A stretch of 64,000 bases of DNA, taken from Azolla caroliniana (Eukaryota > Polypodiophyta). The notes below the pieces were generated by a model. The model saw only the letters and a list, made by a program, of their open reading frames with translations, was not told the origin of the DNA and ran no database searches. Both the position numbers and the translations under genes were made by a program. The DNA lies in contig JBHGNT010000003.1 in the NCBI GenBank assembly GCA_043228905.1, positions 8,928,001 through 8,992,000 of the forward strand, read 5' to 3'. The first letter of the stretch is position 1, and each line of letters starts with the position of its first letter. Shown here piece by piece: positions 11,801 to 23,323 of this stretch.

Positions 11801-14309
11801 TATAAGTCACCATTTGCTGATAAAGAAAACAACACATTAGTTGACCATGCGTCCCATTTGTCTCTGTTTAGAGATTAAGAATAATATGGAGGAAAACATA
11901 TTAAGATTTTCATGCAATTTTTTTCTTTTTTCTATTACAACAATTGTTTTGAGTTGCTTAACCGTGCTATATGTTTTCTCTCCATTAATGTAAACTAAAT
12001 CATAGTATTATTCCCTAAAGGATTTCTCTTCAAATCCTTAGAAATAACAAATATTCAAGCTTGACATAAACTAAAACGTAAAGTACTTATTTTTAGATCC
12101 TTAGAAATAGCAAATAGTAAATTTAGCATCAAGCCGTTGGTAGTTCTACTTAGGGTAAATTCTTTCTCAAGGGTGTATTTTACAAGGACCAACAAAATTC
12201 CAAGGAATTGAACTTCCTATCACTAACGAAAACTCGAAACACTAGATGAAACTCAAAGCTTTTTTCTTACAAGGGCTACTGTGTGTACGGACCGTGGTAG
12301 ACCATTCATAAACCAAGGTAGTGTGACCCATTGATGACTTAGACTCACTTTTCTAGAAGGTTATTTATGCTATTGTAAGACACCTTTATAATATAGACAA
12401 ACCGAAGCAAAATAAATTTGAAATCCAATTGAAACAATAAACTTTTTCTTTTCATTTTTGGTAAGGAGCCCTACATTTCTATAATCTCGAGTGTCATTTT
12501 TGTCATATAGGAACAAAAAAGCTATACAATAAATATAGCAGCTCAATGAGCAACTTAATAGGCGAAGAGACTCAAATGTATGGCCTATTACACTTTGCAA
12601 ATGTGCCAAAAAAAATACGACTTTTTGCCTTATAAGAATTGAAATTGCACAAAATGTTGGAAATGTGGTTTAAATGTTGCAAAATTGCATCGTTGTCTGG
12701 TTGTTCTAAAGGCTAACATGTTGGTGTATCATTATGCATTATTTGGACAATTGATTTAATCCTCACTAGAAGACAAATTGTCCCCTAAGATGAATAATTG
12801 ATTGTCATGACACATTAATTAGCGAAATGTTCGATCAATTAATTTGTCACTTAGCAAAATGGTGCCTTCTTGGCATTTAGCGAAGTGTTTGCTCCCTATC
12901 ATCGCATATTGACGAAAAGTGATCATTGACAAATACAAATTTATATATGTAAAATTCATGTGCACCTAGATGGACTAGTACCCTACCCGGATGGACTAGT
13001 TCTAGACCATAAAATAATTTCATAGCTAACTAGGCCTTTCATAGTTTATGCTCAACTCTACCTAGCAATATAAAATAAAATTTGTTGAGTTGTTTCAAAT
13101 GATGCAATGACTAGTTTCGAAGACCCACAATGCGACAAGCTCGTGGTTGATGTTTCATTTTGGGTTATAATGCAATTTTTAATTGCGACTATGGTATCAA
13201 GTGATTGTGGCCTATATGTGAGACAGACAAAATCACAAGAAATTATTGATGGTTATCATAAAGTCCTACAAGTCTTTTAAATAAACAAAATATAACACAA
13301 TAATAGTCTAGCGAATTGGATGACACTTACCTCGTCTTTATTGAAACTGATTCATTTGTCTTTCATGAAGATTAGCTTTACCTTAATCTTGTAAGTCCTT
13401 TGAATTCCAAAGATGGAATTTCGTAGTGACTAGTATAAATCTCACAGTTTTTTGTGTGAATGAAGATTTAGTGATCAACATGTACAACTTCATATGTAGA
13501 AATGATATTATGCATAGTGAATAGTGCAATGCATAATGAATAGTGTGTACCATTCATATTGCCTAATATGTAGTGCTAAGACATAATGCATAATGGGTAG
13601 TGCATGCTATTATTTGTTGACAACTATTCTTTACCATCTCGTTTGATTTTGGCGTTGTATGTTGATCAATTGTGATGATGCGGTTGGGTTGAAGGGACAA
13701 GGTGGGCAGAGTCGTAGGATTTTGTTAGATTATGGAATGCTAATTGAAGACATCTCATAGAAAAAGGGAAACAAATAATTTAGGATTATGCTCTTGTTCG
13801 ATTGCTTGAAATGTATGACTATTAACTTTGAGGTGGTAGATTTGAACCTTACATAAGGGTAAAAGAGAACCAAGTAAAAAATAATATCTCTTGAGCTATA
13901 AAAGAGAAACATTGGCTAATTTAGAATGGTTTAGACAAGGGAATTAAGGAAGTGGGAAAAGACAGAGCAGGCTAATTGTAATTTTCAATCTTGATTAGTT
14001 GAAACTGTGTTGTGTTCAATGTGTGCTTGTGGTGAACAGAGCTAGCAGTGAAATGAGAGCCTAGCACAGAAGGGTACGACAAAGTCAAGAAGGCTACGAA
14101 CAAGTCAAACTATCAAATCAAACACCTCTCTTGGTTCAAACCTCTTGTGGTTTCATCAGACTTTCATACATGTACATGTGTTTTCACAACAGAATTTGGT
14201 GTGAGCGTATTTTTTTCCTTGTTGCCACATAGACTAAGGGACATGTGTTCGTTGCAATGAATAGTGATGATGTTAACCACAAATTTCAGGTTGGAACTTA
14301 TACTAATAC
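8876..14309. other. Long AT-rich intergenic region without a recognisable gene
   Basis: No conserved protein motif was seen on either strand. Small features are an (AT)n run near 10978-10992 and an (AG)n microsatellite at about 11418-11439. At about 13500-13600 a short irregular repeat of GCATAATG(A/G)(A/G)TAGTG occurs. Open frames here are short and low in complexity. Confidence 0.5.
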
Positions 14310-14480
14310 GATCTCATTCCAACAAACATTGAGTGTCTCATTTTGATAGTCGATGTTGTAACAAACGTTGAGGGTCTTATTCTTAATGTAGATCTTGCAA
14401 CAAAGATTGAGGGTCTTGTTCATAAGGTAGACGTTGCAATAGAGATTGGAGATCTTATTCCTAAGTTAGATGTTGTAACA
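14310..14480 (+). repeat. 39-bp tandem repeat, about four degenerate copies
   Basis: The unit is (G/T)ATGTTGTAACAAACGTTGA followed by GGGTCTTATTCTTAAGGTA. Three clear copies start near 14353, 14392 and 14431, with degenerate partial copies before and after. Confidence 0.75.
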
Positions 14481-15160
14481 CGAGGTGAACAAACTTGAAT
14501 TAGTGTGGAAAAGCGGTGTGCAAAGGCAACAACAATTGTGTAGGGGTGACATTGCCTATGCCATGCAAACATGAATTAATTAAAATAGAATGTGAGCCAC
14601 CAATTTGTGGTATAAACAAAGATGAGTTCAAGCAATAGAAGCTGAGATTTTTTGATGAAGAGAAAGACCTTTGATTTTGGAGATTGACAAAATTCTTGTA
14701 AATATATCGTGGATGACACAATGGGAAGACACTGACCAAAAGTTGGCATGGGTTATGTATGCTTTCACATTTTTAATTAGAGAGGTAAATCAGAGTTGGA
14801 AGTTTTTATGTGCATAGAAAAACGCTTACCAAATCGAGATACAAAATAGATTATTTTCAGTCTAGGGAAAATTGTTTCAAGATAAGGGTCAAGGCCTTTC
14901 AGGTAATTTGGACGGATTGGCTAAATCATGGTGTATATACTACCTTAAATTTGGATACAAAACAGTTTTGGCAATGCCTGAATGTTTGGAGAAGTTGCCT
15001 TATGGTGCCAAATAACATGCTAAAAACTACTTGTCGAAGGCCCTATCCGTCAACTTCAAATAGGGTTATGCACACCATACCTAAAAGTGTATGCGAACAA
15101 CATCTTTAGGGAGGTTCCATTCAATTCCAAGGGCTTGGTGATTTTTCGAAAATTTGAAGA
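14481..15160. other. Intergenic, nothing recognised
   Basis: No supported gene. The 99-codon frame at 14810-15109 has no motif I recognise. Confidence 0.4.
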
Positions 15161-15494
15161 TGTTGAAACAAGCTCAATAGGAGGCCGAAGCCGATTCGAC
15201 CATGAGTCGTAAGGGCCGAAAGGTTGACAAAGCCGTTAGGATATAGGGCCAAAAGGTTGAAAATAGTGTTAGGAATATTATAGGTTAATTAAGTGTCAGG
15301 GTTCATAAGTGAGCATTTAGTACTTGTGTCAGCCTACCGTTAGAGGCTTGTATAAAAGGTGCTTTGTGAGCACAATGTGTAATAAGTCGACAAATTTTGT
15401 AATAGAAGTTTTCTCTGTTCTGTGCTCTCTCTCTCTCTCTCTCTCTTTGTACTTAATCTTCAGACTTTGTGTTTTCCTAACTATTTGTTATTAT
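15161..15494 (+). mobile_element. 5' LTR of copia element C, left part
   Basis: Starts TGTTGAAAC at 15161, has a TATAAAA box at 15351 and a CT microsatellite at about 15425-15447, and is interrupted at 15494 by element D. The LTR resumes at 19915. The two parts total about 381 bp, ending TTTACA just before a primer site. The left boundary rests only on the TGTTG start, because the 3' LTR of C is missing. Confidence 0.65.
15490..15494 (+). repeat. Target-site duplication of element D, left copy
   Basis: ATTAT directly before the TG of the left LTR of D. It is matched by ATTAT at 19910-19914 directly after the right LTR. Confidence 0.9.
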
Positions 15495-15599
15495 TGTGAA
15501 AGTTAGTGTGTGGAAGCTTGACAAAGCCGGTTTAACCGGGAAGCAACAGAGAATAGAAAACACAGGTTCAATGGAAGCTTGAGAATATTTAGCATACAC

Positions 15600-15643
<44 letters not shown>

Positions 15644-15986
15644 AGAACATAAAACTCTATTAAAAAATAACACTCTGTAACTCTTTGCATACAATCGTGC
15701 TAAACAACACCATTTATACAAGTCCTTAAAAGGACTAACAGAAGTACTAATATGTACTTCAATGCTCATACGAGTGGCTGACACTAACTATGAGGACTCT
15801 GACTACCTAGTAGTATAGGAGTATAGGCTACTACTAGCCTTTCAGTTCACATTTGAATTCGGCTCCTGTGGTTCCGGATATCATCCGGATACCGATCTAG
15901 ATATCATCCGACTCTTCGTTCCGGATACCAATCCGGCTTAGGCTTATCCAGCTGATTCGGATACGGTTGAGCTTGCTCGCTCAACA
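15495..15986 (-). mobile_element. 3' LTR of copia element D
   Basis: TG...CA ends (TGTGAAAGTTAG ... CTCAACA on the plus strand). It aligns with 19499-19909. It is longer because of a (GA)n run at about 15600-15642 and an extra CCGGAT-rich block near 15875-15925. Confidence 0.9.
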
Positions 15987-16010
15987 CTCCCCCTCTAGCT
16001 CAACTTGAGG
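15987..16010 (-). other. Polypurine tract of element D
   Basis: The minus strand reads TTGAGCTAGAGGGGGAG immediately before the 3' LTR. This is the usual plus-strand primer for copia elements. Confidence 0.8.
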
Positions 16011-16489
16011 CCGGATCGTGATGTCAGTGTTTACAGTAATCGGTCCTTTCCTTCGACTCCTTCTAACGTCCTCCCACCTTGCTCGCGCTCCTCGTCCGGT
16101 ACTACGCATCTCAACCTCCTTGGTCGGCTTGTCTGCTCACCAGTCCCATTTCACCTTCTTCGCTGCGATGACTCCAACGCTCATTGATCCATCGGTTCCT
16201 CCGTGTTGGTGTCGACTTCCGTTGCCTTCTCGTCCACTTGGCCTTTAGTTGATCCGGTTTCTCTGAATCTTGAACTGAATCGGCTTCCTCCGATTCGTTC
16301 TAGCTCTTGTCCGAGTTGGTAGTCTCCAACTCTCGTCTTCCGTTTTTAGGCCCTTCACCACATTGGACCACGTTCGGGTCTTGGCCTTCTTCCGGTCGGC
16401 TCTGTCTTTCTTGACTTGTATTGCCGCTGCCGCTTGCTCCGACTTGTTCGGATGTGCCGACTCCTTCGGTCGGCTCGGCTTCCTTTATC
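16011..16489 (-). other. Extended 3' coding tail of element D
   Basis: Between RNase H and the polypurine tract there is a broken, charged, low-complexity reading with Arg/Lys/Glu-rich stretches and a TWSNVVKGLKTE-like motif. Element B carries the same tail at 33840-34440 (TWSDVVKGLKTE). It is thus a conserved extra segment of this family. Function unknown. Confidence 0.5.
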
Positions 16490-19089
16490 TGCTCATCTCC
16501 CCCCCTATTTGAGCTCTTCCTAACTCTCCGGCTCCTTGTATGGTGCCATTACCTGTTTCCGTTCTCCCCATCAAGTGCGGCACGTCGAGATGCTGAATGC
16601 CGAGCATCTCCGAAAAAAGTTGCAAATTGTCTAATTCGAGCGGCTTGGTGAAGATGTCGGCTACTTGCCGATCCGTGTGAACATATCGAAGTTCAACTTC
16701 ACGACTCAAAACCCACTCACGCACAAAGTGATAGTGCACTTCTATGTGCTTCGTCCGAGCATGGAACATTGGGTTCTTGGCGAGATGTATGTTGCTCATG
16801 CTGTCGCAATAGATCAGGATCGGGGTCGGCACCTCGATCCGGAGGTCACGCAGCAGTCACCGAAGCTAGATGGCTTCACAGGTGGCAATGGTAGCACCTT
16901 GGTATTCAGCCTTAGTGCTCGACAGAGCCAATGTTGGCTGCTTTTTGCTACTCCACGCAACAACCCTGCTACCAAGAGAAAACATGTAATTGGAGGTGGA
17001 TCGACGATCCGATGCATCACTAGCCCAGTCGGCATCGGTATATCCGACTAGCTTCCCAACTATACCGTATCGGTATAACAGTCCCAGGTCCTTCGTGCCG
17101 CTAACATATTGGAGTAACTGGCTTCTACATGAACTGGCTGATCACTCCGACCAGGTAACTGATGTCGGGTCGAGTGATTGTCAAGTATATGAGGCTTCCA
17201 ACAATTTGTCGGAACCGTTTCTCATCGCAGGCCGGGACGAAGTCGAGATGTAGCTTTAGGTTCCGGTCCAGGGGTGTGGAGATCGGTCGACATTCTGTCA
17301 TGCCGAACTTGTACAACATATTCAGCACATAATGTCTTTGTGAGGGCAATATGCCATCGGGGGTTCGGATCACCTCGATCCCAAGAAAATAATGAAGGTC
17401 CCACAGGTCCTTCATTTCAAATGCGTCCGACAACTAAGACTTCACTTTGCCGATTTCATCCAGTTCGGGTCTGGTGATGACTAAATCATGAATATCTAGC
17501 AGGATACAGACTGGATCGTCTGGACCTTTCTGGATGAACAATGATGAGTCGAACTTTGAGGCCGCAAACCCCATCTTACGCAACCAGTGAGTGATCTTCG
17601 CATTCCAAGCTCGGAGGGCTTGCTTCAGACTGTAAAGCGACTTCTTGAGTCAGTACACTACCGACTTGTTCATCTCTGATTGGAAACCGGGGGGTTGGAT
17701 CATATAGACTTGTTCTTCAAGGTCACCTTGAAGAAACACATTCTTCACGTCCATTTGGTGGAGATGTCATCCCCTTGCCGCAGCAACAACCAGTACCACA
17801 CGAACCGTCGTCATCTTCGCTATTGGAGCGAAGGTCTTGTCGTAGTCGATTTTGTGGGTATGTGTGTATCCCTTTGCCACTAACCGGGCCTTGTACCGGT
17901 TGACCGAACCGTCGGCATTGTACTTCACCTTATATACCCATTTGCAACCGATCGGTTTACACTGTCGGGAAGGGTCAACCAGGTCCAATGTGTCGTTGGC
18001 ATCAAGTGCCCGCATTTCTTCCTCCATAGCAGCACAACAATTTTCGTCTTTTGTTGCTTTTGTGTAGCTCTCCCGCTCACACACTTCCACCACCTTGGTC
18101 ATGTACGCATAGTGATGCACCATGTACTCATTGTACCCGTACCTCATGACTGGTTTCTTTTGACGGGTTGGCCGGCATAACTTCTCGTTAGCCGGTTTGA
18201 GGCCCTTCTTGGTCGCTTCAGACTTCCTTTCTGAAGATCTGCCTTCTTCCTTTCCGGGGTCAAATTCGTCCCGATCTGACCCTTCACTACCGGTATCGTA
18301 TTCCGACATCTTCTTCTTCCCTTTCTCTTTGCGCGTGAATCGTCTCCTTGGTTCCTTGCGCGGGGAGAGCATGACAGAGTCTCCTCTACTCACCGGTTCT
18401 TCATCCGACTGGTCATCCCGACTTAGCCGATCATTCGGTCCACTTAGCCGGAATGAGATCAGACTCTCATCTAGAGTACGGAATCCTTCATCTTCTTCTT
18501 GAACCTCTCCGGGTTCACTAGCGTCATCCTTTGGAATCGGGTCTTCGTCAGGAGTTGGAGTTGGTAGGGAGTACCATCATGCCGACTCATCAAAGTCGAT
18601 ATCTCGACTTACTCATACCTGTTTAGTCTGGGGGTTATAACACTTATACCCCTTTTGTTCATGCGAGTAGCCGACGAGTATGCACTTCTCCGATTTCGGA
18701 TCCAGCTTCCTCCGCTTCTCATTCGGTACATGCACATATGCTATGCTACCGAATATCCGAAGGTGTCTCAAATTCGGCTTCCACCCGAAATACAGCTCAT
18801 GTGCTGACACCTTGTCACCGATCGGTTTTGGATGTAGATGGCTTTCCAGACCGCCTCAACCCAGTAGAACTTGGGCATGCTCTTCTCCTCCAGCATTGCC
18901 ATTGCCGCGTCGACAATCGACCAGTTCTTTCTCTCGGCCACACCGTTTTGTTCCGGTGTATATCTCTAGCTGAATTCTCTTCGAATTCCTTTTTGTTGTA
19001 GATAACTGTTGAATTGGCTAGAAAAGTATTCTTTGCCGCCATGCGACCGCAGGCACTTGATCTTCCTGTCCATTTCCCTTTCGACAACT
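16490..19089 (-). pseudogene. Element D pol: integrase end, linker, reverse transcriptase, RNase H
   Basis: The remaining polyprotein would copy element RNA and insert the DNA. In order: a late integrase core near 19080-18840 (KEEFEENS...ERKNW-type and EEKSMPKFYWVEAVW-type motifs), the copia NLRHLRIFGSIAYVHVPNEK motif near 18770, and an acidic linker. Reverse transcriptase follows from about 18050 (WVYKVKYNADG, RYKARLVAKGY, FAPIAKM) to 17434. RNase H ends with a HARTKHIEVHYHFVRE motif near 16750. The position that should read YVDD instead reads DIHD near 17495, so polymerase activity is lost. Several in-frame stops and a frameshift between 17125 and 16832 confirm decay. Confidence 0.88.
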
Positions 19090-19426
19090 TACGGGATGTG
19101 GTACTCGCGGCGAAAATCTTCCGAAGATTTTCCTAGGCCTCCTTCGGCGTTTTTGCATCCTTGACGTAGCTAAGCATCTAATCATGCACACAGGACGCGA
19201 GGCAGTACAGTACTCGGCTCGCTCCTTGTTCCCATGCCGAGAAGTCTTTGTGTGCCGGCTCTGGTGCTACCTCGTTGGTTCCTTCCACATAGCTCCAATA
19301 TCCATGCCCCAGCAGGTACTGGTGCATTTTATATGACCAGGATGCATAGTTGCCCCGGTCGAGCTTTTCTGTCGGAAGTGAACTTGCCATTCCTCTGTCT
19401 ATCTTAGGTTCTCTTTTGTCCTTCAC
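19090..19426 (-). pseudogene. Element D gag, 3'-truncated
   Basis: The reading MASSLPTEKLDRGNYASW followed by KMHQYLLGHGYWSYVEG is the N-terminus of a plant copia Gag and matches element B at 30839-31045. A TGA or TAG interrupts it near 19178. After about 19100 the sequence jumps directly to integrase, so the Gag C-terminus, zinc knuckle, protease and integrase N-terminus are deleted. Confidence 0.85.
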
Positions 19427-19486
19427 CAGGTGTTAGGGTTTGTCTTCATTAGTCGCTCGTCGGCTACAGAGGTTCTCAACCCTCGC

Positions 19487-19498
19487 GCTCTGATACCA
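19487..19498 (-). other. Primer-binding site of element D
   Basis: Minus-strand TGGTATCAGAGC, directly adjoining the LTR end at 19499. Complementary to initiator Met-tRNA. Confidence 0.92.
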
Positions 19499-19909
19499 TG
19501 TGAAAGTTAGCGTGCAAAAGCTTGACAAAGCCGGTTTAGCCGGGTAGCAACAGAGAATAGACAACACAAGTTCAATGGAAGCTTGAGAATATTTAGCATA
19601 CACGGGGGGGAGAGAGAGAGATCAGAACATAAAACTCTATTAAAAAATAACACTCTGTAACTCTTTACATACAATCGTGCTAAACAACAACATTTATACA
19701 AGTCCTCAAAAGGACTGACAGAAGTACTATGTACTTCAATGCTCATACGAGTGGTTGAACTAACTACGAGGACTCTGACTACCTAGTAGTCTAGGAGTAT
19801 AGGCTACTACTAGCCTTCTGGTTCACATTTGAATCTGGCTCCTGTGGTTCTGGATACCGATACGGCTCAGGCTTATCCAACAGATCCGGTGGTGCTTGCT
19901 TGCTCAACA
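19499..19909 (-). mobile_element. 5' LTR of copia element D
   Basis: TG...CA ends. It aligns to 15495-15986 over its length, with a shorter GA run. It is followed by ATTAT, the right target duplication at 19910-19914. Confidence 0.9.
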
Positions 19910-19914
19910 ATTAT

Positions 19915-19961
19915 GTTATTCGGCTAACTACTTATGAAGCTTCTACATAGTTTTCTTTACA
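19915..19961 (+). mobile_element. 5' LTR of copia element C, right part
   Basis: Continues the LTR interrupted at 15494 and ends CTTTACA. Its GAAGCTTCTACATAGTT tail resembles the LTR tail of element B (GAGCTTCCGCATGTAATT), supporting a shared family. Confidence 0.75.
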
Positions 19962-19973
19962 TGGTATCAGATC
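19962..19973 (+). other. Primer-binding site of element C
   Basis: TGGTATCAGATC directly after the LTR end. It matches the initiator-Met site with one changed base (GATC for GAGC). Confidence 0.85.
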
Positions 19974-20059
19974 GCAAGGGTTAGAAGAATCCTCTACAAC
20001 TGACACAACTTTCTGACACATATCAAGCAACCAACATCTGAACAGAAAAAGACAGGAAC

Positions 20060-20890
20060 ATGGATAGAGGCATGGGTGGAGCTCTTCCATCGGAGAAGTT
20101 GGATAAAAGCAACTACACATCTTGGGAATACAAGATGCACCAATACCTGCTCGGGCATAGGTACTAGAGTTACATCCATGGAGAAAACGAAGTAGCACAA
20201 GAGTCGGCACACAAGGACTTCCTGATTTGGGAACAGGTAGCAAGCAAAGTCTTGCATGCCATACATCCTATGTGCACGACTAGATGCTGGGCTACATTAG
20301 GGACACGAAGAGGCTTGGGAAAATTTGAAGAAGATATTTGCCGCAAGCACTACAACCTGAAAATTGCAGCTTAGACAGGAGTTCAACAATGTACGACAAA
20401 GAGATAATTCGGTGATTGATTATACCTCCAAGATAAAGGATATTTATGACTCTTAGGTCTCCATCAATGAGAGAGTGGACGAAGATAAAATGGTCAAGAT
20501 TTGCCTAGCAGGTTTGGTGCAGAGGTTCAGATCATTCCAAATGACAATCTATACGAGAGAGAAGACACCTTCCTTCTTCGACTTGCAATTGATGCTTCTA
20601 GTCGAAGAGAACCACGAAGGTGCGTTGAGGAGCACATCGACGAACATCCAGATGATGTACAAGGAGGTGGATCGACCCCAAGGACGTGGTGGATTGGCAC
20701 ACAACAATGGCGGTAGATATGAGCAGAGGCAGAATAGAAGAGAAGATAACAGATAAGGACCCTCCACGAGCAGGGGGAGTCAAGGTGCTACTAGAAGCCA
20801 ACAAGCAAAGTCTACAGACTACTAGTACTGTGGCAAAAAGGGCCACAAGGAAAACAAGTGTTGGAAAAAGAAGGCCAATTCAGATAGAGC
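20060..20890 (+). pseudogene. Element C gag
   Basis: Starts at ATG 20060 with PSEKLDKSNYTSWEYKMHQY, the plant copia Gag N-terminus, and ends with a zinc knuckle near 20826-20876 (YCGKKGHKENKCW, C-x2-C-x4-H-x4-C). The middle part 20475-20756 is an uninterrupted UBN2-type Gag stretch (MVKICLAGLVQRF). Stops and frame changes elsewhere break it. It resembles the gag of elements B and D, while the following pol is closer to H2 and J. Confidence 0.85.
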
Positions 20891-22053
20891 CGAGATAAGA
20901 ACTTTGTATTCGTGATGAAGCATAAATCCAACTCGAAGGAGGCTAGCACCTCGAAACCAAAGGAGGTGTGGTATGTTGGCTCCGGAGCTTTCAACTACAT
21001 GATGAACCATGAAAGAGAGTCAAGTTAGAAGTTTAAGGTTGTTCGAACCGACAATGGTGGCGAATATAGAGGGCAGTTTCAGGAATACTGCAAGACCCAA
21101 GGTATTCGAATCGAATACACAGTAACGAAGAACCTTGAGTTGAACGGGCTAGGAGAGAGGATGAATCAGACGATCGTGGAGAGAGTAAGGAGCATGTTGT
21201 CGCATGCTAAGTTGGGGAATTCTTATTGGGTTGAGGCGATCTACACAACTATTTATCTTATCAATAAGTCTTCTGCAATACCATTGAAAGGTAATGTCCC
21301 ACAAAGGGTGTGGACATGAAAAGATGTCTCCTACCGACACCTGAGGGTGTTTGAATGCTTAGTATATATGCATGTAGCCAAGGATTAGAGGTTGAAGCTT
21401 GACAATAAGTCGAAACCATGCATATTCATGGTATATTCGGAGGACGAGTTCGGCTATAGGCTGTGGAACTTAGTCGATAAGAAAGTAGTGAGGATTCGGG
21501 ATGTAGTCTTCTTGGAAGACAAGACGATGGAGGACTGGAAGGAACAAAAGTCGGGATCGATTTCCCAGTTGACTCCCACTACTACTGACTTAAGGCCAAG
21601 TGAACCGAGACAGTCGGTTGTTCGGAGATAGCTAGTTGGCATAGCCGAAATCGAGTCGGTCAACTCGAAGCAACCGAAAAATATAGATGAGTTGGAGTCG
21701 GCAGACCTATTGAAGTCAATCGAGGACTACGTGTTGGAATCGGCTAACTCTGAATGACTGATTGACACATATAAACCCGAGCTGAGAGAAGAGTCGGCAG
21801 AGACATCCGGACTGGAGCCGACAACCGGTGGAAGAAGATACCCATTCAGAGAAAGAAGGGCACTGACTACATATGCCAGTCAATACATCGTCTTGATTGA
21901 TGAACGTGAATCGAAATGCTATGAAGAAGCCATAGCTAATGAGCACAAGGAGAAATGGCTAAGTGTAATGCAAGACGAGATGGACTCCTTGCACAAAAAT
22001 TACACCTATGGCCTGGTAGAGTTACCTAAAGGTAAGAGAGCACTCATGAATAA
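20891..22053 (+). pseudogene. Element C pol, left part: protease scrap, integrase, linker, RT start
   Basis: Protease appears as YVGSGAFNYMMNHE near 20970, where the family has D-S-G-A, so the catalytic Asp is lost. Right after (about 21028) the reading jumps to the integrase core VVRTDNGGEYRGQF, so the rest of protease and the integrase zinc domain are deleted. The core continues to NLELNG, SYWVEAIY and LRVFECLVYMHV, then linker and RYPFRERR. The RT start follows (EKWLSVMQDEMDSLHKNYTY...ELPKGKRAL) and is cut at 22053 by element B. Reverse transcriptase resumes at 34898. Multiple stops are present. Confidence 0.88.
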
Positions 22054-22153
22054 TGTCCGCTCAACCGGATCCGGATCGGTATCTAGAATAGAGAACCGGA
22101 TAGGTATTCGGAACCAAGAGCCGGACCAGAGAACCGAACTGGATTGTAACCGG
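22054..22153 (+). mobile_element. 5' LTR of copia element B, left part
   Basis: Starts TGTCCGCTCAACCGGATCCG and runs to GGATTGTAACCGG, matching the 3' LTR of B at 34459-34590 (GGATTGTAACCAGTAGGCC) apart from a diverged first 35 bp. Gypsy element G interrupts it at 22153 and it resumes at 30405. Confidence 0.8.
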
Positions 22154-23253
22154 TGTCGTGAAAATACGACGAGGACACGTGAACTTGAGGCAAGACCCCG
22201 GGGTCTCCAACCGGAGGATATCAGATTCGTATATTTATATTAAAGAGTTAATGCAAAATGAGAAAGATCCACAAATTTCATTTATAAAGGGAAAGAAAGA
22301 TTACAATCAATCCCAAGATTGGGATTACAAAAGTTTTAGCTTATGAAGATTACTAGAATAATAGATTAGAAGAAACTAATATACGGATTCGATAGGAAAA
22401 TTAGGTTTTTCGGCTTCGATAAGAGATTATGGTTTATGAATGATATATTCGTTGAGAAAATTAGGGTTTTTTGAGTGTTATGGCTTCGTGAGATAAGGGA
22501 GGTAAGAAGGAAAAGAAAATAAAAATGGAGAGAGAATGAGTGTAGGGAAAAAAAATGGAATATATATGGAGTTCTCCGTTGATCATAGCCTTCAATGTTA
22601 CTTTGCATGCCCACTTTTAGTTGCATGCGACCGTCCACATGGCCTTTACTTTAGTTTTCTTTACTTTACTTTAATTTGCCACATGATCCAATAATCTGTA
22701 AAGTTTAACCCATGCTTTGATCTGTCTGGTTTGCGTCCATCTAGTCCGGTTCCGGTTCTGTCACCGTCTAGTTTCGGTTCGATCGCCGGTTCCATCCGGT
22801 TGCCGGCTTCGTCCAGTCGCCGGATCCGTCTGGTCGCCGGCTCCGTCCGATTTCCAAATGCTGGATTCGTTTTATCGCCGGCTCCGTCCGGTTTTCGGTT
22901 GCCGGATTTGTCCGGTCACCAATTGTACACCGGTTCCATCCAGTTGCCGGTTCCATCCGGTTTTCAGTACTATCACCAACCTAAAATAGATGACAAATGA
23001 TCGTTCTCAATCTGCTTATATAGCTGGCTCCTAAAGTTTCCTATCTATGTGGGATACTTCAAAATTCTATTTTCCCTATATTCTCAAACTTCATGTCTAG
23101 CTAACTTGATATGTAGTTGTCCATTTTATATGTAGTAAAATGCGTTTTGAAGCTCTTGAGTACATCCATATTTCTATAACAAGCCACTAATCTAGTCTAA
23201 AATAATTATTTCATTATTATTTTTTTACATAGTGTGTGAAGATTCACACGATA
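22154..23253 (-). mobile_element. 3' LTR of gypsy element G
   Basis: About 1100 bp, aligning with 29005-30404. It is shorter than its partner because it lacks about 95 bp of TTAGGGTTTTTGAG-type repeats (partner 29330-29430) and about 130 bp after ACTATCACCAACC (partner about 30003-30130). It carries the CCGG-rich minisatellite at 22725-22975. Confidence 0.9.
22725..22975 (+). repeat. CCGG-rich minisatellite within the G LTR
   Basis: Imperfect units of about 16-24 bp of the form GTCCGGTTGCCGGCTCC are repeated over about 250 bp. The partner LTR has the same array at about 29690-30010. The units are rich in CCGG sites. Confidence 0.8.
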
Positions 23254-23275
23254 TTGGCCCCCACCAAACCTGCAC
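23254..23275 (-). other. Polypurine tract of element G
   Basis: The minus strand reads GGTTTGGTGGGGGCCAAT immediately before the 3' LTR. Confidence 0.7.
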
Positions 23276-23323
23276 ATCCACCAGTATGTGCCAATTTTGG
23301 TGAGGCTTCACGAAATTTGATTA

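Larger units (their letters stand above)
15495..19909 (-). mobile_element. Copia element D, complete ends, internally deleted
   Basis: A minus-strand Ty1/copia element with two LTRs (15495-15986 and 19499-19909), an initiator-Met primer site, a polypurine tract and perfect 5-bp target duplications (ATTAT). It sits inside the 5' LTR of element C. The coding region lacks the end of gag, the protease and the start of integrase, and it carries stops and a frameshift. It could move only with enzymes from another element. Its integrase, linker and reverse transcriptase closely resemble those of element B. Confidence 0.92.

Noticed and set aside
22717-23000. Pro/Val/Ser/Arg-rich frames within the G LTR
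   Set aside because: Translations of the CCGG minisatellite. LTRs of this kind are non-coding.
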